Made by a program: the position numbers and the translations under genes. Positions 41,404-50,792 of a stretch of DNA of 64,000 nucleotides are shown piece after piece. Source of the stretch: Aliivibrio salmonicida LFI1238 (GTDB lineage: Bacteria > Pseudomonadota > Gammaproteobacteria > Enterobacterales > Vibrionaceae); NCBI RefSeq assembly GCF_000196495.1, contig NC_011313.1, forward strand, positions 806,001-870,000, written 5' to 3'. Below the pieces are notes generated by a model. It worked only from the letters and a program-made list of their open reading frames with translations. It did not search any database and was not told the origin of the DNA. Positions within the stretch are counted from its first letter, which is position 1; each line of letters starts with the position of its first letter.

Positions 41404-43389
41404 TTATAATTTAAAGAACGTTAACTGCTCTCTTTGGTTTTCAGATAATTCAGATAAATGTTGGCTAGCTTGAGTTGACTCTTTAATGCCTTCAACATTT
41501 TGATTAATACTTTCAGTAATCACATTGACGTTTTCACTGATGGATTCAATCGCTCTATTTTGCTCATTGGCGGCGGTTGCCATCTCAGAGTTTGTTTGCG
41601 ATATCATCTCGATAGAATCAGAAATATTTAATAACTGATTATTCGTATCAATACTCATCTGGGCAGTTTGGTGAATCATCTCTATTGACTGATTTACGGA
41701 ATCAACCACGTTTAATGACTTTTGTTGTAAGTCATTAATAATGTTTTGGATGTTTTGTGTTGATTGTTGAGTTTTAGCGGCAAGCACTCGAACCTCATCA
41801 GCAACAACCGCAAAGCCTCTTCCGCTTTCACCCGCACGAGCAGCCTCAATGGCGGCATTCAGTGCCAGTAAATTCGTTTGCTCTGAGATTGAATCAATAA
41901 CCGTAATCACTTCACTAATACGATCAGTTTGATCTTTAAGAATCATCACTTCGCTTGATGTGCCGTCCATTTGGTTCGCAAGGTCTTGGCTTAACTTTAC
42001 CCCTTCTGACGCTGATTTAGCCCCATCACGGCTCATGATAAGTACTTCTCTTGCTTTCATGTCCGCTTGATTCGCAGATTCATCCACTTGGTTTGCCGAC
42101 GCCGCAAGTTCAGTAATAGCCGTAGCGATTAAATCGACTTGTGATTTTTGATCTGAGGCATTCGCTTCACTTTGTACCATGATAGCGGCAAGTTCTGTCG
42201 ATGACGAAGAGACTTCTTCCCCAACATTACGTAAGCTACTGATCATTTCTTGAAGACGAATAACTGTGCTATCCGTATTCTTACATAATTCACCAATCTC
42301 ATTATTATTTGATTGATGATTTAATGAATCTAATCGACCATTAGAAATGTCTGACATTTGCTCTTGAAGAATCAAGATTGGTTTTGTAACGATATGAGCA
42401 ATAATCATCCCAATAATTAACGATACAACCACTGTAATTAGCATTGCAACAAATAATAAATTCTGACTTTCAGAAATTAACTTCATATTCGTTGATGATA
42501 TTTTTTGGTTCATTAAAGACAAACGTTCTCTTTCGTCACTTAATTCTCGATACATTACGCCACCAAGATCAACCAAACTCTTTTTGCTTTGCTCAATGTT
42601 GTTGGTCGCATTCCACAGCACCAAATTCATGTCTGATTGAGATTTAAATACAGAAGACATGATATTTTTTGCTTCTGTGTTTTTTAAAGGCTCAATCAAT
42701 TTAAATAGTGTTGAAAATTGGTCATTTACAATATCAATTCTTGCCATTTTACTGATTGAAGTAAATAAGTCTTCATTAAAGAGTGACGTCATATGTATTT
42801 CAATACTGCCTGCGCTATTGTAAAGCTCAAGAAGTACTTTGGTCCAATATGCTTGCTCTTCTTCACTGAGTGTGGCCGCCAACATCAATTCATTCGCTTG
42901 TTGAATTGGCGTTGTTAAGTAAATAGAGTTCCCCCACTCTTTCACTTTAGTGTCATTATAAAAAATAATACTATTTGCTAATTCTTTATAACCTTCAAGC
43001 TGAGACAGTATGTCACCGACTTCTCTCTGAAGTTGTTCTGGTGTCTTAACGGTTGCGCCGAGATCTTGCAATATTCTTTGTTGCTCTACCATGCTTGTAA
43101 AGTTTAAGCGCAATTCAGAAACCACATTATCAAAATCAATGGTTTTTAATAATTCAAGATCAGTAAAAGTTGCAGCAACACTCAACCTTAAAAAAAGTAA
43201 ACGTGATTCTGCGACTGAGATATTGCTTAGTTGGGTACTTCTATATTCGGAAACTTGTACGTTATGGTTTGTTGATTCTAATTTAGCGTTAACTAAAAAA
43301 ATGGCTACCATCATGACAATGATAGTCACTAATACTGGAACTAAAATTTGATATTTTGTTTTTAGATTACTTAGTAACTTTTGCAGCAT
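41404..43389 (-). CDS. Methyl-accepting chemotaxis protein
   Basis: A 661-aa chemoreceptor. First helix at about 15-34, a large helical periplasmic sensor (about 35-305), second helix at about 308-332 (FVAMLITVVVSLIIGMIIAH), HAMP, and a signalling hairpin with the tip SEQTNLLALNAAIEAARAGES near 510, closing LSENQREQLTFFKL. The sensor looks like a helical-bimodular or long four-helix type; the ligand is unknown. It is a paralogue of the truncated receptor at 37440, with similar order and wording through the HAMP and signalling parts, and the two flank the GH36 gene. Own terminator follows. Confidence 0.92.
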   Translation of the reverse strand: MLQKLLSNLKTKYQILVPVLVTIIVMMVAIFLVNAKLESTNHNVQVSEYRSTQLSNISVAESRLLFLRLSVAATFTDLELLKTIDFDNVVSELRLNFTSMVEQQRILQDLGATVKTPEQLQREVGDILSQLEGYKELANSIIFYNDTKVKEWGNSIYLTTPIQQANELMLAATLSEEEQAYWTKVLLELYNSAGSIEIHMTSLFNEDLFTSISKMARIDIVNDQFSTLFKLIEPLKNTEAKNIMSSVFKSQSDMNLVLWNATNNIEQSKKSLVDLGGVMYRELSDERERLSLMNQKISSTNMKLISESQNLLFVAMLITVVVSLIIGMIIAHIVTKPILILQEQMSDISNGRLDSLNHQSNNNEIGELCKNTDSTVIRLQEMISSLRNVGEEVSSSSTELAAIMVQSEANASDQKSQVDLIATAITELAASANQVDESANQADMKAREVLIMSRDGAKSASEGVKLSQDLANQMDGTSSEVMILKDQTDRISEVITVIDSISEQTNLLALNAAIEAARAGESGRGFAVVADEVRVLAAKTQQSTQNIQNIINDLQQKSLNVVDSVNQSIEMIHQTAQMSIDTNNQLLNISDSIEMISQTNSEMATAANEQNRAIESISENVNVITESINQNVEGIKESTQASQHLSELSENQREQLTFFKL

Positions 43390-43578
43390 TATGGTTCTAT
43401 CCTACACATTCCACCAGTGTGGAATTTTCGGCGAGAGCATAATACATATATTGCCTTTCTCATAGAGAAATTAACGGTGTTTTATAAAAAATAAAATTCA
43501 ATTACGCTATATTATCAATCAGGCTAAGAATCATAATTTTAAACTGTAAATCAATATGTTATATGAATGGCATATATA

Positions 43579-43608
43579 AAAAAAGCACCTATATTTAGGT
43601 GCTTTTTA
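43579..43608. terminator. Terminator after torA
   Basis: AAAAAGCACCT (43580-43590) pairs with AGGTGCTTTTT (43597-43607), T runs on both strands, 21 bases beyond the torA stop. Confidence 0.9.
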
Positions 43609-43628
43609 ATTAGTTAACTTTTATTGTC

Positions 43629-46091
43629 TTATTCAACAATAATTGGACCACCGAACGAGGTTACTGGTGGAACTTTACCTGTAAACTTCTCGTAATCTAC
43701 CAAACATGTGTTCGCAGATGTCGCCTGAGCAAGCTCAGATGATGCGATATCTTGCGTTAAGGTGTTTGGATCGCCGTAAGTACAGATAGCGCCAACTTTT
43801 TCATTTAGAGGGCCGTACCATGCACCTTCTTCAATACGAATAACGCCGCTAGGATAGCTATCAGTAAGAACAGCACCAGCAAGAAGCTGACCACGGTCAT
43901 TAAATACACGAACTAAATCACCATCTTTGATGCCTTTTGCTTTAGCATCTTGTGGGTTTAGGTATACAGGCTCACGACCTTGTACTGTGTAAGTGGCGCG
44001 GAATTCTTCAGAATCACACATTTGTGAGTGCAAACGCTTATCAGGGTGACAAGACTGCATCCAGAATGGGTGTTTCTTAGAGCCAGGACCACCGTGTGAG
44101 CGTTCAGATTTCTCGAACCACATTGGGTGACCTTGACATTCTTCGTAGCCAAAACGAGCAATCTTACGACTTGTGATTTCAATGAAACCAGAAGGTGTGC
44201 CTAATGCATTCACTTCAGGATCTTTACGGAAATCAGCGTGGCGAACCCATGGTTTACCTTCACCAAAGTCAAGAACACCTTTTTCCCAGAATACATCAAA
44301 CTCAGGCATATCAAATTTGCCTTCATTCGCAGTACGGCACTCAGCGTAAAGTGAACGAACCCACTCCATCTCATCCATATCACGAGTGTATTCTTTATGG
44401 CGACCAAAACGGCGTGTTAGTTCAGTCATGATCTCAAAATCAGATCGTGATTGGAATAATGGATCAACCAATTTATGCATTGCAACAAGACCACGAGCAG
44501 AGTATGAACCGTATTGGTCAATATCGTTACGTTCCCATTGCGTACATGCAGGAAGCACTATGTCAGAGAAACGACACGTTGCTGTCCATGTGAAATCAAT
44601 CGTTACAACCGTTTGAAGTTTTTGGAATGCTTTCTTCATACGGTTACGATCTTGGTGGTGATGCCAAGGGTTGTTACCAGAAATAACCATCATTTTGAAA
44701 TCAGGTAATATCACTTTATTACCGTTATAACGGATTTCTTTACCTGGTTCTAATAGACAGTCAATCCAACGAGCTACTGGGATCGTATTGCTGTAACCAT
44801 TAAAGTCATTGTTATCCCACTTAGGCTTGTTACCTTGATCCACGTTACGTGGGAAACCACCAGGGCCAGCAAAACCAGTAGAAGGAACACCAACACTTGA
44901 ATAGTGGTGACTGTAAGACACACCGCCACCTGCAAGACCGATTTGACCTGTCATTGCAGATAGAACCGTACCCATCCAGTATGGTTGCTCACCGTGTTGT
45001 TGACGTTGGATACACCATCCAAATAAGATTTGTGTACGACCTGTCGCCATCATTTTCGCAAATTCACGAATACGCTCTGGAGACAAACCACAGATATCAG
45101 ATGCCCATTCAGGTGTTTTAACGACTTTATCTTTCGTTTCACCAAGCACGTATTGCATGAACTCATCAAAACCTAAGCAGTAAGTATCGATGAATTGCTT
45201 ATCATATAAATTCTCAGTGTATAGCGTATAAGCAACAGCAAGCATGAACGCCACATCTGATTGTGGATTAATGTACATGTGCTCATTGTCTAAGAAACGC
45301 TGAGTTTTGTTTTTAACTGGGTCAACAGAGATCACATTGATCTTACCATCAGCTACTTTTTCTTTTAGCTGATCAAGGTAAGCAAATGCTTCGTGCGTTT
45401 CACAGTTCCAACCTACTTGTAGGTTTTTAACTGGATCGGTCGCCCAAAGAATAATGTTATCACTGTGCTCTAGGATTTCAGACCAAGAAGTACCCTGTGC
45501 GTATACTTCTGTTGAACCTAGAACATACGGCATGATTGTTTGGCCAGCACCCGTCGAGTAGTCACCTACTTTCTTGATGAAGTTACCATGCATACCAACA
45601 GCACGTTGCATTTGAGCAGTACAGTTATGGAAAGAACCTGTTTGGTTCCAACCAGTTTGACCTGCATGCAACGCCCATGGACCGTAATCTTTTTGAACAC
45701 GCTCAAGCTCACGGTAGAATAAATCTAGCGCTTCATCCCAAGTCACACGGATGAAACGGTTATTACCACGAGTTTCAGCCGAGTATTTGTGTTTCTTCAG
45801 CCAATCAACACGAACCATTGGGTAACGTACACGGCTTGGGCTGTAGATAATACCTTTGATGCCATTCAACATATCTGTTGGATGTTTATCCATCTCTAGT
45901 GCTTTAATTTCTTGTACTTTACCCGCATAGATGTGTGCACGGAATGCACCCCAATGCGAGCCAGATGTACGCCATGTGCCAGTCGTTTCAGCCGCGCTTA
46001 CTTTTGAAGACATTAGTAGGCTAGGACCTACTAAAGATACTGCACTTGTTGTTGCAACACCTTTTAGAAAACTTCTTCTGCTAATAGACAT
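43629..46091 (-). CDS. torA: Trimethylamine-N-oxide reductase TorA
   Basis: An 820-aa periplasmic molybdenum enzyme that reduces TMAO to trimethylamine as a terminal respiratory step. A Tat signal is at the N-terminus (SRRSFLKGVATTSAV). The molybdenum-ligand serine is expected at Ser202 in EVYAQGTSWSEILEHS. Other DMSO-reductase-family blocks: KVISGNNPWHHHQDRNRM-type segment (here MVISGNNPWHHHQDRNRM) and TWTATCRFSDIVLPACTQW. It needs bis-MGD cofactor, fitting modABC nearby. It is the last gene of torECA, 23 bases after torC. The torD chaperone is not in the window. Confidence 0.95.
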   Translation of the reverse strand: MSISRRSFLKGVATTSAVSLVGPSLLMSSKVSAAETTGTWRTSGSHWGAFRAHIYAGKVQEIKALEMDKHPTDMLNGIKGIIYSPSRVRYPMVRVDWLKKHKYSAETRGNNRFIRVTWDEALDLFYRELERVQKDYGPWALHAGQTGWNQTGSFHNCTAQMQRAVGMHGNFIKKVGDYSTGAGQTIMPYVLGSTEVYAQGTSWSEILEHSDNIILWATDPVKNLQVGWNCETHEAFAYLDQLKEKVADGKINVISVDPVKNKTQRFLDNEHMYINPQSDVAFMLAVAYTLYTENLYDKQFIDTYCLGFDEFMQYVLGETKDKVVKTPEWASDICGLSPERIREFAKMMATGRTQILFGWCIQRQQHGEQPYWMGTVLSAMTGQIGLAGGGVSYSHHYSSVGVPSTGFAGPGGFPRNVDQGNKPKWDNNDFNGYSNTIPVARWIDCLLEPGKEIRYNGNKVILPDFKMMVISGNNPWHHHQDRNRMKKAFQKLQTVVTIDFTWTATCRFSDIVLPACTQWERNDIDQYGSYSARGLVAMHKLVDPLFQSRSDFEIMTELTRRFGRHKEYTRDMDEMEWVRSLYAECRTANEGKFDMPEFDVFWEKGVLDFGEGKPWVRHADFRKDPEVNALGTPSGFIEITSRKIARFGYEECQGHPMWFEKSERSHGGPGSKKHPFWMQSCHPDKRLHSQMCDSEEFRATYTVQGREPVYLNPQDAKAKGIKDGDLVRVFNDRGQLLAGAVLTDSYPSGVIRIEEGAWYGPLNEKVGAICTYGDPNTLTQDIASSELAQATSANTCLVDYEKFTGKVPPVTSFGGPIIVE

Positions 46092-46114
46092 AATGCTATC
46101 TACTCCGTTAATTC

Positions 46115-47293
46115 TTAGTGTTTTTCGTCAGAAAAATCTGAAGAGTGTTTTTGAAGGTATTTCAATACAAGTGACTTACTGTCTGTATCGAAGTTAACGA
46201 ATGCCATCATACCGTCAAACATACCAGGCCATGTGTTTGAATCAAAGTGACCTTCAGCTGGTTGAGTGTGACATACAGAACAGTTTGTTTTGTATGACTC
46301 TTCCGCTTTTTGCCAAACCGTAGTGTAATCAGATAAGAAATCTTCTTTCTTCATCCATACATCAACAGTAACACGCTGCCAAGGTAGACCCGTTAGGTCA
46401 TCAACTTTAGTTTCAAATTTCTCAACGATTTTGTCGTTTTGAGCTGCGCCTTTAAGCAAAGCACCAACCGCGATGTTCATACCAAAATCTTCTTGGATAA
46501 CACGACCGAAGCCTTTAACTTTACGCCAACCATCAATCGCAACTTTCATTGCATCGCCTTTCTCTTCAAGTACAGTTACTTGAGAGGCAGGGTTTAATAG
46601 ACCCGCTTCAATCGTTAGTTTTTCATCTTCATACATTGGAAGGTGACGAACAGAAACGTAAGTTTGACCATCTTCATATTTAGTATTACTTGCTAGCTGG
46701 CTAAGTTCACTTACCATGCCACCAGAACTGTCCATATTTGCAGGAAGGTTATGTGCAATACCTTTATGACAATCGACACAACTTTGGTCACGCTCTTTCG
46801 CGCCTTGCATTTGGATACGTGCCGTTGGTTTCATTTTAGAGAAATCCATACCGTCATAATCATGACAGTTACGACATTCAAGAGATTTGTTTGCGCTAAA
46901 ACGGTCCCATTCATGCTGGGCTAAAACGATACGACGCTCTTCAAATTTCTCAGGGGTATCAATTGTACCAACTAAATGAGCGAATACTTCTTTACTTGCT
47001 TTCATCTTACGAGCAATTTTAGAAGTCCAATCGTGTGGAACGTGACAATCAGGACAGGTAGCACGAACACCAGAACGGTTCTTATCGTGAATAGTTCCTT
47101 TGTATTCAGGTAAGATGTTATCAGCGTGACAGCTCACACAAAATTCTTCTGTGTTGGTTGCTTCTAACGCAACGTTAAAACCACCCCAGAAAATAACACC
47201 CGCAACAAAACCACCAAGGGTAAGAACACCCAAGCCGATATGTACACTTGGTCGAGCGAAAACCGACCAAGCTTTTTTAAGTAATGACATCAT
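46115..47293 (-). CDS. torC: Pentaheme c-type cytochrome TorC
   Basis: A 392-aa membrane-anchored cytochrome that carries electrons from menaquinol to TorA. An N-terminal helix (about residues 15-36) is followed by a NapC/NirT tetraheme domain with CVSCH, CPDCH, CRNCH and CVDCH, then a C-terminal domain with a fifth site, CSVCH, near residue 355. Five CxxCH motifs are as expected for TorC. It lies between torE and torA in one minus-strand operon. Confidence 0.95.
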   Translation of the reverse strand: MMSLLKKAWSVFARPSVHIGLGVLTLGGFVAGVIFWGGFNVALEATNTEEFCVSCHADNILPEYKGTIHDKNRSGVRATCPDCHVPHDWTSKIARKMKASKEVFAHLVGTIDTPEKFEERRIVLAQHEWDRFSANKSLECRNCHDYDGMDFSKMKPTARIQMQGAKERDQSCVDCHKGIAHNLPANMDSSGGMVSELSQLASNTKYEDGQTYVSVRHLPMYEDEKLTIEAGLLNPASQVTVLEEKGDAMKVAIDGWRKVKGFGRVIQEDFGMNIAVGALLKGAAQNDKIVEKFETKVDDLTGLPWQRVTVDVWMKKEDFLSDYTTVWQKAEESYKTNCSVCHTQPAEGHFDSNTWPGMFDGMMAFVNFDTDSKSLVLKYLQKHSSDFSDEKH

Positions 47294-47356
47294 AATTGCT
47301 TCTCTTTTTATATAATTCTAATTCGTTGTAGCGGCCGCATTCTTAAAAATTGAGAA

Positions 47357-47533
47357 TTAACCGCCGTGACCTGGCATACCAAAAAACAGCGCCTGTGCTA
47401 TCCACACAGAGAAACCGTACGCACCAACCACACCCACACTTAGAATTGGGAAAAGAACAACTGTGATGAAGAGAAAAGCTTTCCATTCAGAAGAACGTTC
47501 AGCTCCATCGTTTTGCTTTACTGCATTGCTCAT
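47357..47533 (-). CDS. torE: TorE/NapE-family small membrane protein
   Basis: A 58-aa protein starting MSNAVKQNDGAERSSEWKAF, with one helix (about residues 20-44, LFITVVLFPILSVGVVGAYG) and a Gly-rich end (FFGMPGHGG). This layout is that of TorE/NapE, a small inner-membrane subunit found first in torECA and nap operons; its role is not defined. AGGAA sits eight bases before the ATG. torC begins 63 bases downstream. It is short and easily missed by gene finders. Confidence 0.85.
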   Translation of the reverse strand: MSNAVKQNDGAERSSEWKAFLFITVVLFPILSVGVVGAYGFSVWIAQALFFGMPGHGG

Positions 47534-47864
47534 AATTTTTATTCCTAGTTATTTTTCTACTTTATAAATATAGAAAATGTTAACAAGTTGTCGAACTTAT
47601 TTGCTGTAGATTTTAATCCCTCACAAATTAGTGCTTCAATTAATTTTTTACGATAACTCCTTTTAAACACAACTTTTTTGCGCTCATCCAGAGATGTATT
47701 AAATTGAAAAGTTATATGAATTAATGTTAATAGTTGTGACAAATTAATTTTATGTAATAATTGTTAAACTTGTTAAATACTACTAAGGAGTAGGTCAAAT
47801 AATCAACGTCGATAATTGACCCATATCAATAAACTTCAACTATTTATAGAGTAGCACGTAAATA
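47534..47864. other. 331-bp tor control region
   Basis: I see no gene. It should contain the torECA promoter (minus strand) and the 3' flank of the DUF1289 gene. The DNA is very AT-rich. Repeated TTGTTAAA-like words lie near 47757-47777, and GGTCAA (about 47793) and TTGACC (about 47816) form an inverted pair, GGTCAATTATCG in mirror, that might be a regulator site. I could not match a TorR box with confidence. Confidence 0.4.
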
Positions 47865-48173
47865 TCACGCTATAGGCTTCTTTGCTAAACAATGTTGGCA
47901 TAAACAAGCAGAATTCTCAGAAACGATGCCTACATCTCGTGTTTCTAGATCAAAACACCAACACGTTTCCTTTCCCATTTTGATGTCACATTGAGCCGGT
48001 TTTTGGCATTCAGGACACTCATGAGAAGACGATTTACCCGACAATCGATCCATCACTTTATCTCGGTTTTCATCGGTCATTGATTTCCATTCAATAATTT
48101 CAGTGATGGTGCGTTTGCAGCCAATACAGATACCGCCTTCATTTTTACAGGCTGCTATACAAGGTGTTTTCAT
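47865..48173 (-). CDS. Cys-rich DUF1289-CWC fusion protein
   Basis: A 102-aa protein with two domains. Residues 1-40 are DUF1289 (TPCIAACKNEGGICIGCKRT, then EIIEWKSM), a short metal-binding family often next to redox genes. Residues 50-100 are a cysteine-rich CWC-type segment (CPECQKPAQCDIKMGKETCW, then CLCQHCL). Fourteen or so Cys in 102 residues imply two or more zinc or iron sites. The function is unknown. It is convergent neither with tor nor with the next gene: it diverges from the DUF2058 gene across 117 bases. Confidence 0.8.
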   Translation of the reverse strand: MKTPCIAACKNEGGICIGCKRTITEIIEWKSMTDENRDKVMDRLSGKSSSHECPECQKPAQCDIKMGKETCWCFDLETRDVGIVSENSACLCQHCLAKKPIA

Positions 48174-48290
48174 TACTTTATCTCTCTTTACATCAACTAG
48201 GAGGGTGCTTATTTAACACGGTATCTTTTAATCCCATACGACTCATGGGATAATAATAAGAATTATACAAATTAATCATTAGGAACAATT

Positions 48291-48809
48291 ATGGCGCTAA
48301 GCTTACAAGAGCAAATGCTAAAAGCTGGGTTAGTGAACCAAAACAAAGTAGCAAAAGCAAAGAAAGCTTCAAAAAAATCTCGTGTTCAAAATCGTGAAGC
48401 AAAAGCGGCGGTTGAATTAAACAAAGCTGCTCAAGCTGAAAAAGACAAAGAATTGAGCGCACAACACAAAGCAGAGAAAGACCAGAAAGAATTACTTGCT
48501 CAAATCAAACAACTTATCTCAGCAAATAAACTGGATCGCACACACGGTGATATCGGTTATAACTTTACTGATGGCGTACTCGTCAAAAAAATGTACGTTG
48601 ATAAAACAATGCAAACTCAATTGGTTGCTGGTCGCTTAGCTATTGTTCATTTTAATGAAGATTACGAAGTCGTTCCCGCTGGCGTTGCCGATAAGATTAC
48701 TCTGCGCGATAAATCTGTTGTTGTACTTAACAACGTAATAGCGGAAGATGCGCAAGATGAAGACGACCCATACGCTGAGTTCGTTATTCCTGATGATTTA
48801 ATGTGGTAA
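48291..48809 (+). CDS. DUF2058 (YaiL-like) nucleic-acid-associated protein
   Basis: A 172-aa protein beginning MALSLQEQMLKAGLVNQNKV, the DUF2058 hallmark, followed by a long charged helix (residues 20-80, rich in Lys, Glu, Ala and Gln) and a compact C-terminal domain (YNFTDGVLVKKMYVD near 91, ending DDPYAEFVIPDDLMW). E. coli YaiL is listed as a nucleoprotein or polynucleotide-associated protein without proven activity. The gene is followed after four bases by the DUF2986 gene, so they are cotranscribed. Confidence 0.85.
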   Translation: MALSLQEQMLKAGLVNQNKVAKAKKASKKSRVQNREAKAAVELNKAAQAEKDKELSAQHKAEKDQKELLAQIKQLISANKLDRTHGDIGYNFTDGVLVKKMYVDKTMQTQLVAGRLAIVHFNEDYEVVPAGVADKITLRDKSVVVLNNVIAEDAQDEDDPYAEFVIPDDLMW

Positions 48810-48813
48810 TACA

Positions 48814-49002
48814 ATGAGCCGTAAAAATAAGATTAAAGAAACGCTATTAAAAAAACACCGTAGAACTCAAACAAAAAATAGCCGTGCGCACAATAAGCCA
48901 AAATACATCTGTAAAGCAGATCGTGAAAAAATGGCTCTTGAAGCAGAACAAGCAACGGTAGAAACAGAAAACACAGAACAAGTAACACCGTCAGAAGAGT
49001 AA
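48814..49002 (+). CDS. DUF2986 small basic protein
   Basis: A 62-aa protein starting MSRKNKIKETLLKKHRRTQT, strongly basic in the first 40 residues and acidic at the end (ETENTEQVTPSEE). It matches the DUF2986 family of Vibrionaceae and relatives; function unknown, perhaps RNA or ribosome binding from its composition. It begins four bases after the DUF2058 stop and ends before a strong terminator, into whose far side IS982 copy 2 has inserted. Confidence 0.78.
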   Translation: MSRKNKIKETLLKKHRRTQTKNSRAHNKPKYICKADREKMALEAEQATVETENTEQVTPSEE

Positions 49003-49016
49003 TTTCCTCCTGATAC

Positions 49017-49057
49017 AAAAAAGCCTCATCGTTTATGATAAACGATGAGGCTTTTTT
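49017..49057 (+). terminator. Terminator after the DUF2986 gene
   Basis: AAAAGCCTCATCGTTTA pairs with TAAACGATGAGGCTTTT around a three-base loop, followed by T6. IS982 copy 2 begins eight bases after it. Confidence 0.92.
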
Positions 49058-49064
49058 AATAACT

Positions 49065-50067
49065 AACCTGAATTCTGGATAAGGCTGAACTAATTGCCCA
49101 CCTAACGATCAGATCTTTCGACCAAGAATTATTTGAACGTATTTTAAAAGGTGGGCAAGATGAATAAATTAGTTGATATATTTTGTGATGTCGATGATTT
49201 TTGTTATCAATTCTTATCTCAATGGGAAAAATACCTTGTTGAGGCTAGTGAGAGAAAAAGAAAACGTCAGTCAGTAATGTCTACTAGTGAATGTATGACT
49301 ATTGTCATCGCTTTTCATCAATCAAATCATAGAGATTTCAAGAACTTCTATATCGGGTTAGTTCATCAATATTGGAAAGGATACTTTCCAAATTTACTTA
49401 GCTACACTCGATTTGTGAGCAAAATGCCTAGCCTAATCGCCCCAATGTGTGCCTATTTTCAATCTATCAAAGGTAAGCCGACTGGCATTGCTTTTGTTGA
49501 CTCCACGAGTCTTAAAGTATGCCATAACATTCGAATTCCTCGCCATAAAGTCTTTGATGGTGTTGCGAAAAGAGGAAAAGGTACCATGGGATGGTTTTTC
49601 GGCTTCAAACTTCATTTATTGATTAACCATCTTGGAGAAATTATTTCGCTGAAAATCACAGCTGGCAATGTAAATGATAGGACTCCTGTACCTGATTTAT
49701 GCAAAGAACTCTCGGGGAAATTGTACGCTGATAAAGGGTACATAGGTAAAAAGTTGAGTGAGAGCTTAAAGAACTCTGATGTCGATTTAGTGACTACCTC
49801 GCGAAAAAACATGAAAGCAAAAGAGATAAGTGCTTTTGATAAGGCTATGTTATCAAAGAGATACATTATCGAAACGATAAATGACCAATTGAAGAATATC
49901 TCTCAAATTGAACATAGCCGTCATCGTAGCGTGACTGGTTTCATGCTAAATGTAATTTCAGGCGTTGTGGCTTATTGTTTAAAAAAACAAAAGCCACGAA
50001 TTAAGCTATCAGAATGTGAATTTGAACTAATCCTCGCTTAAAGCATGTTTTATCCAGAATTCAGGTT
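49065..50067 (+). mobile_element. IS982-family insertion sequence, copy 2
   Basis: A 1003-bp element with the same ends as copy 1. It is flanked by AACT on the left (49061-49064) and AACT on the right (50068-50071), a four-base target duplication, so this is a simple insertion between the DUF2986 terminator and yjjG without visible gene damage. Confidence 0.93.
49160..50041 (+). CDS. IS982 transposase (copy 2)
   Basis: A 293-aa DDE transposase, identical to copy 1 except for His in place of Tyr in KVCHNIRIPRHK. It is intact; the ATG at 49160 is chosen as in copy 1. Confidence 0.9.
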   Translation: MNKLVDIFCDVDDFCYQFLSQWEKYLVEASERKRKRQSVMSTSECMTIVIAFHQSNHRDFKNFYIGLVHQYWKGYFPNLLSYTRFVSKMPSLIAPMCAYFQSIKGKPTGIAFVDSTSLKVCHNIRIPRHKVFDGVAKRGKGTMGWFFGFKLHLLINHLGEIISLKITAGNVNDRTPVPDLCKELSGKLYADKGYIGKKLSESLKNSDVDLVTTSRKNMKAKEISAFDKAMLSKRYIIETINDQLKNISQIEHSRHRSVTGFMLNVISGVVAYCLKKQKPRIKLSECEFELILA

Positions 50068-50074
50068 AACTAAA

Positions 50075-50761
50075 TTAAGCGCTTTCTAAAATAGTTTGTA
50101 ATGCTACCAGTGAACCCACAGTATAGGTTGGCTCTACGCCTTCAGGACACGTTTTACCGGCTTCATTTAACCAACATGTGTCAATACCTGCATTCATGCC
50201 ACCAAGCACGTCTGAATCAGGGTTATCTCCAACCATAAGTATCGCGGATAAATCCACCTCCCCCATCATCGAAAAAGTATGTTCAAAAATGCGTTTATCT
50301 GGTTTTGCGATTCCGACTTGCTCTGAAATAATGATCAACTCAAAATAATGGCTAAATTCCGTTTTCTCTAAGCGGATCTTCTGTAATTCCGTAAATCCAT
50401 TCGTAATAATACCCATTTTCACATTGCTCGCTAACAATGAATCAAGCAACTCTCTAGCACCATCTAATGGCGTACAGATCTCGGCCATTGCCATCATAAA
50501 CGCGCTATTCATTGCTTTTGGCGTAACACCTACTTTTTTAGCCCACTCTTCAAATCGTGTTTCTTGAAGTTGCAAAGCCGTAATTTCATTGTCTTGATAT
50601 TGTACCCACAGCGGTTTATTTACCAATTGATATTCAATAAATTGTTCTTTCCCAAACTCAACGCCATAACCTGAAAACATGCGTTGTAAACCTGCAAAGG
50701 CATCAAAATAAAACAAGGTTTCATCGGCATCAAATAATATCCATTGGTATTTCATATTCAT
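50075..50761 (-). CDS. yjjG: Pyrimidine 5'-nucleotidase YjjG (HAD family)
   Basis: A 228-aa HAD phosphatase. Motif I is ILFDADETLFYFD (Asp nucleophile near residue 9), motif II IITNGFTELQ near 107, motif III Lys in GIAKPDKRIF near 150, and motif IV MVGDNPDSDVLGG near 176. It follows E. coli YjjG closely, which dephosphorylates dUMP, dTMP and non-canonical pyrimidine nucleotides, cleaning the nucleotide pool. IS982 lies just past its 3' end without touching it. The modC gene upstream ends 31 bases before the start. Confidence 0.9.
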   Translation of the reverse strand: MNMKYQWILFDADETLFYFDAFAGLQRMFSGYGVEFGKEQFIEYQLVNKPLWVQYQDNEITALQLQETRFEEWAKKVGVTPKAMNSAFMMAMAEICTPLDGARELLDSLLASNVKMGIITNGFTELQKIRLEKTEFSHYFELIIISEQVGIAKPDKRIFEHTFSMMGEVDLSAILMVGDNPDSDVLGGMNAGIDTCWLNEAGKTCPEGVEPTYTVGSLVALQTILESA

Positions 50762-50792
50762 ATCCTTAATGTAGCTTATACTTTAAAAGCAG

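Noticed and set aside
44195..45722. Several 60-78 codon ORFs opposite torA
   Set aside because: They are antisense shadows of a well-supported coding region.
47557..47742. 61-aa minus-strand ORF upstream of torE
   Set aside because: Low-complexity AT-rich translation with no ribosome site; more likely control DNA of the tor operon.
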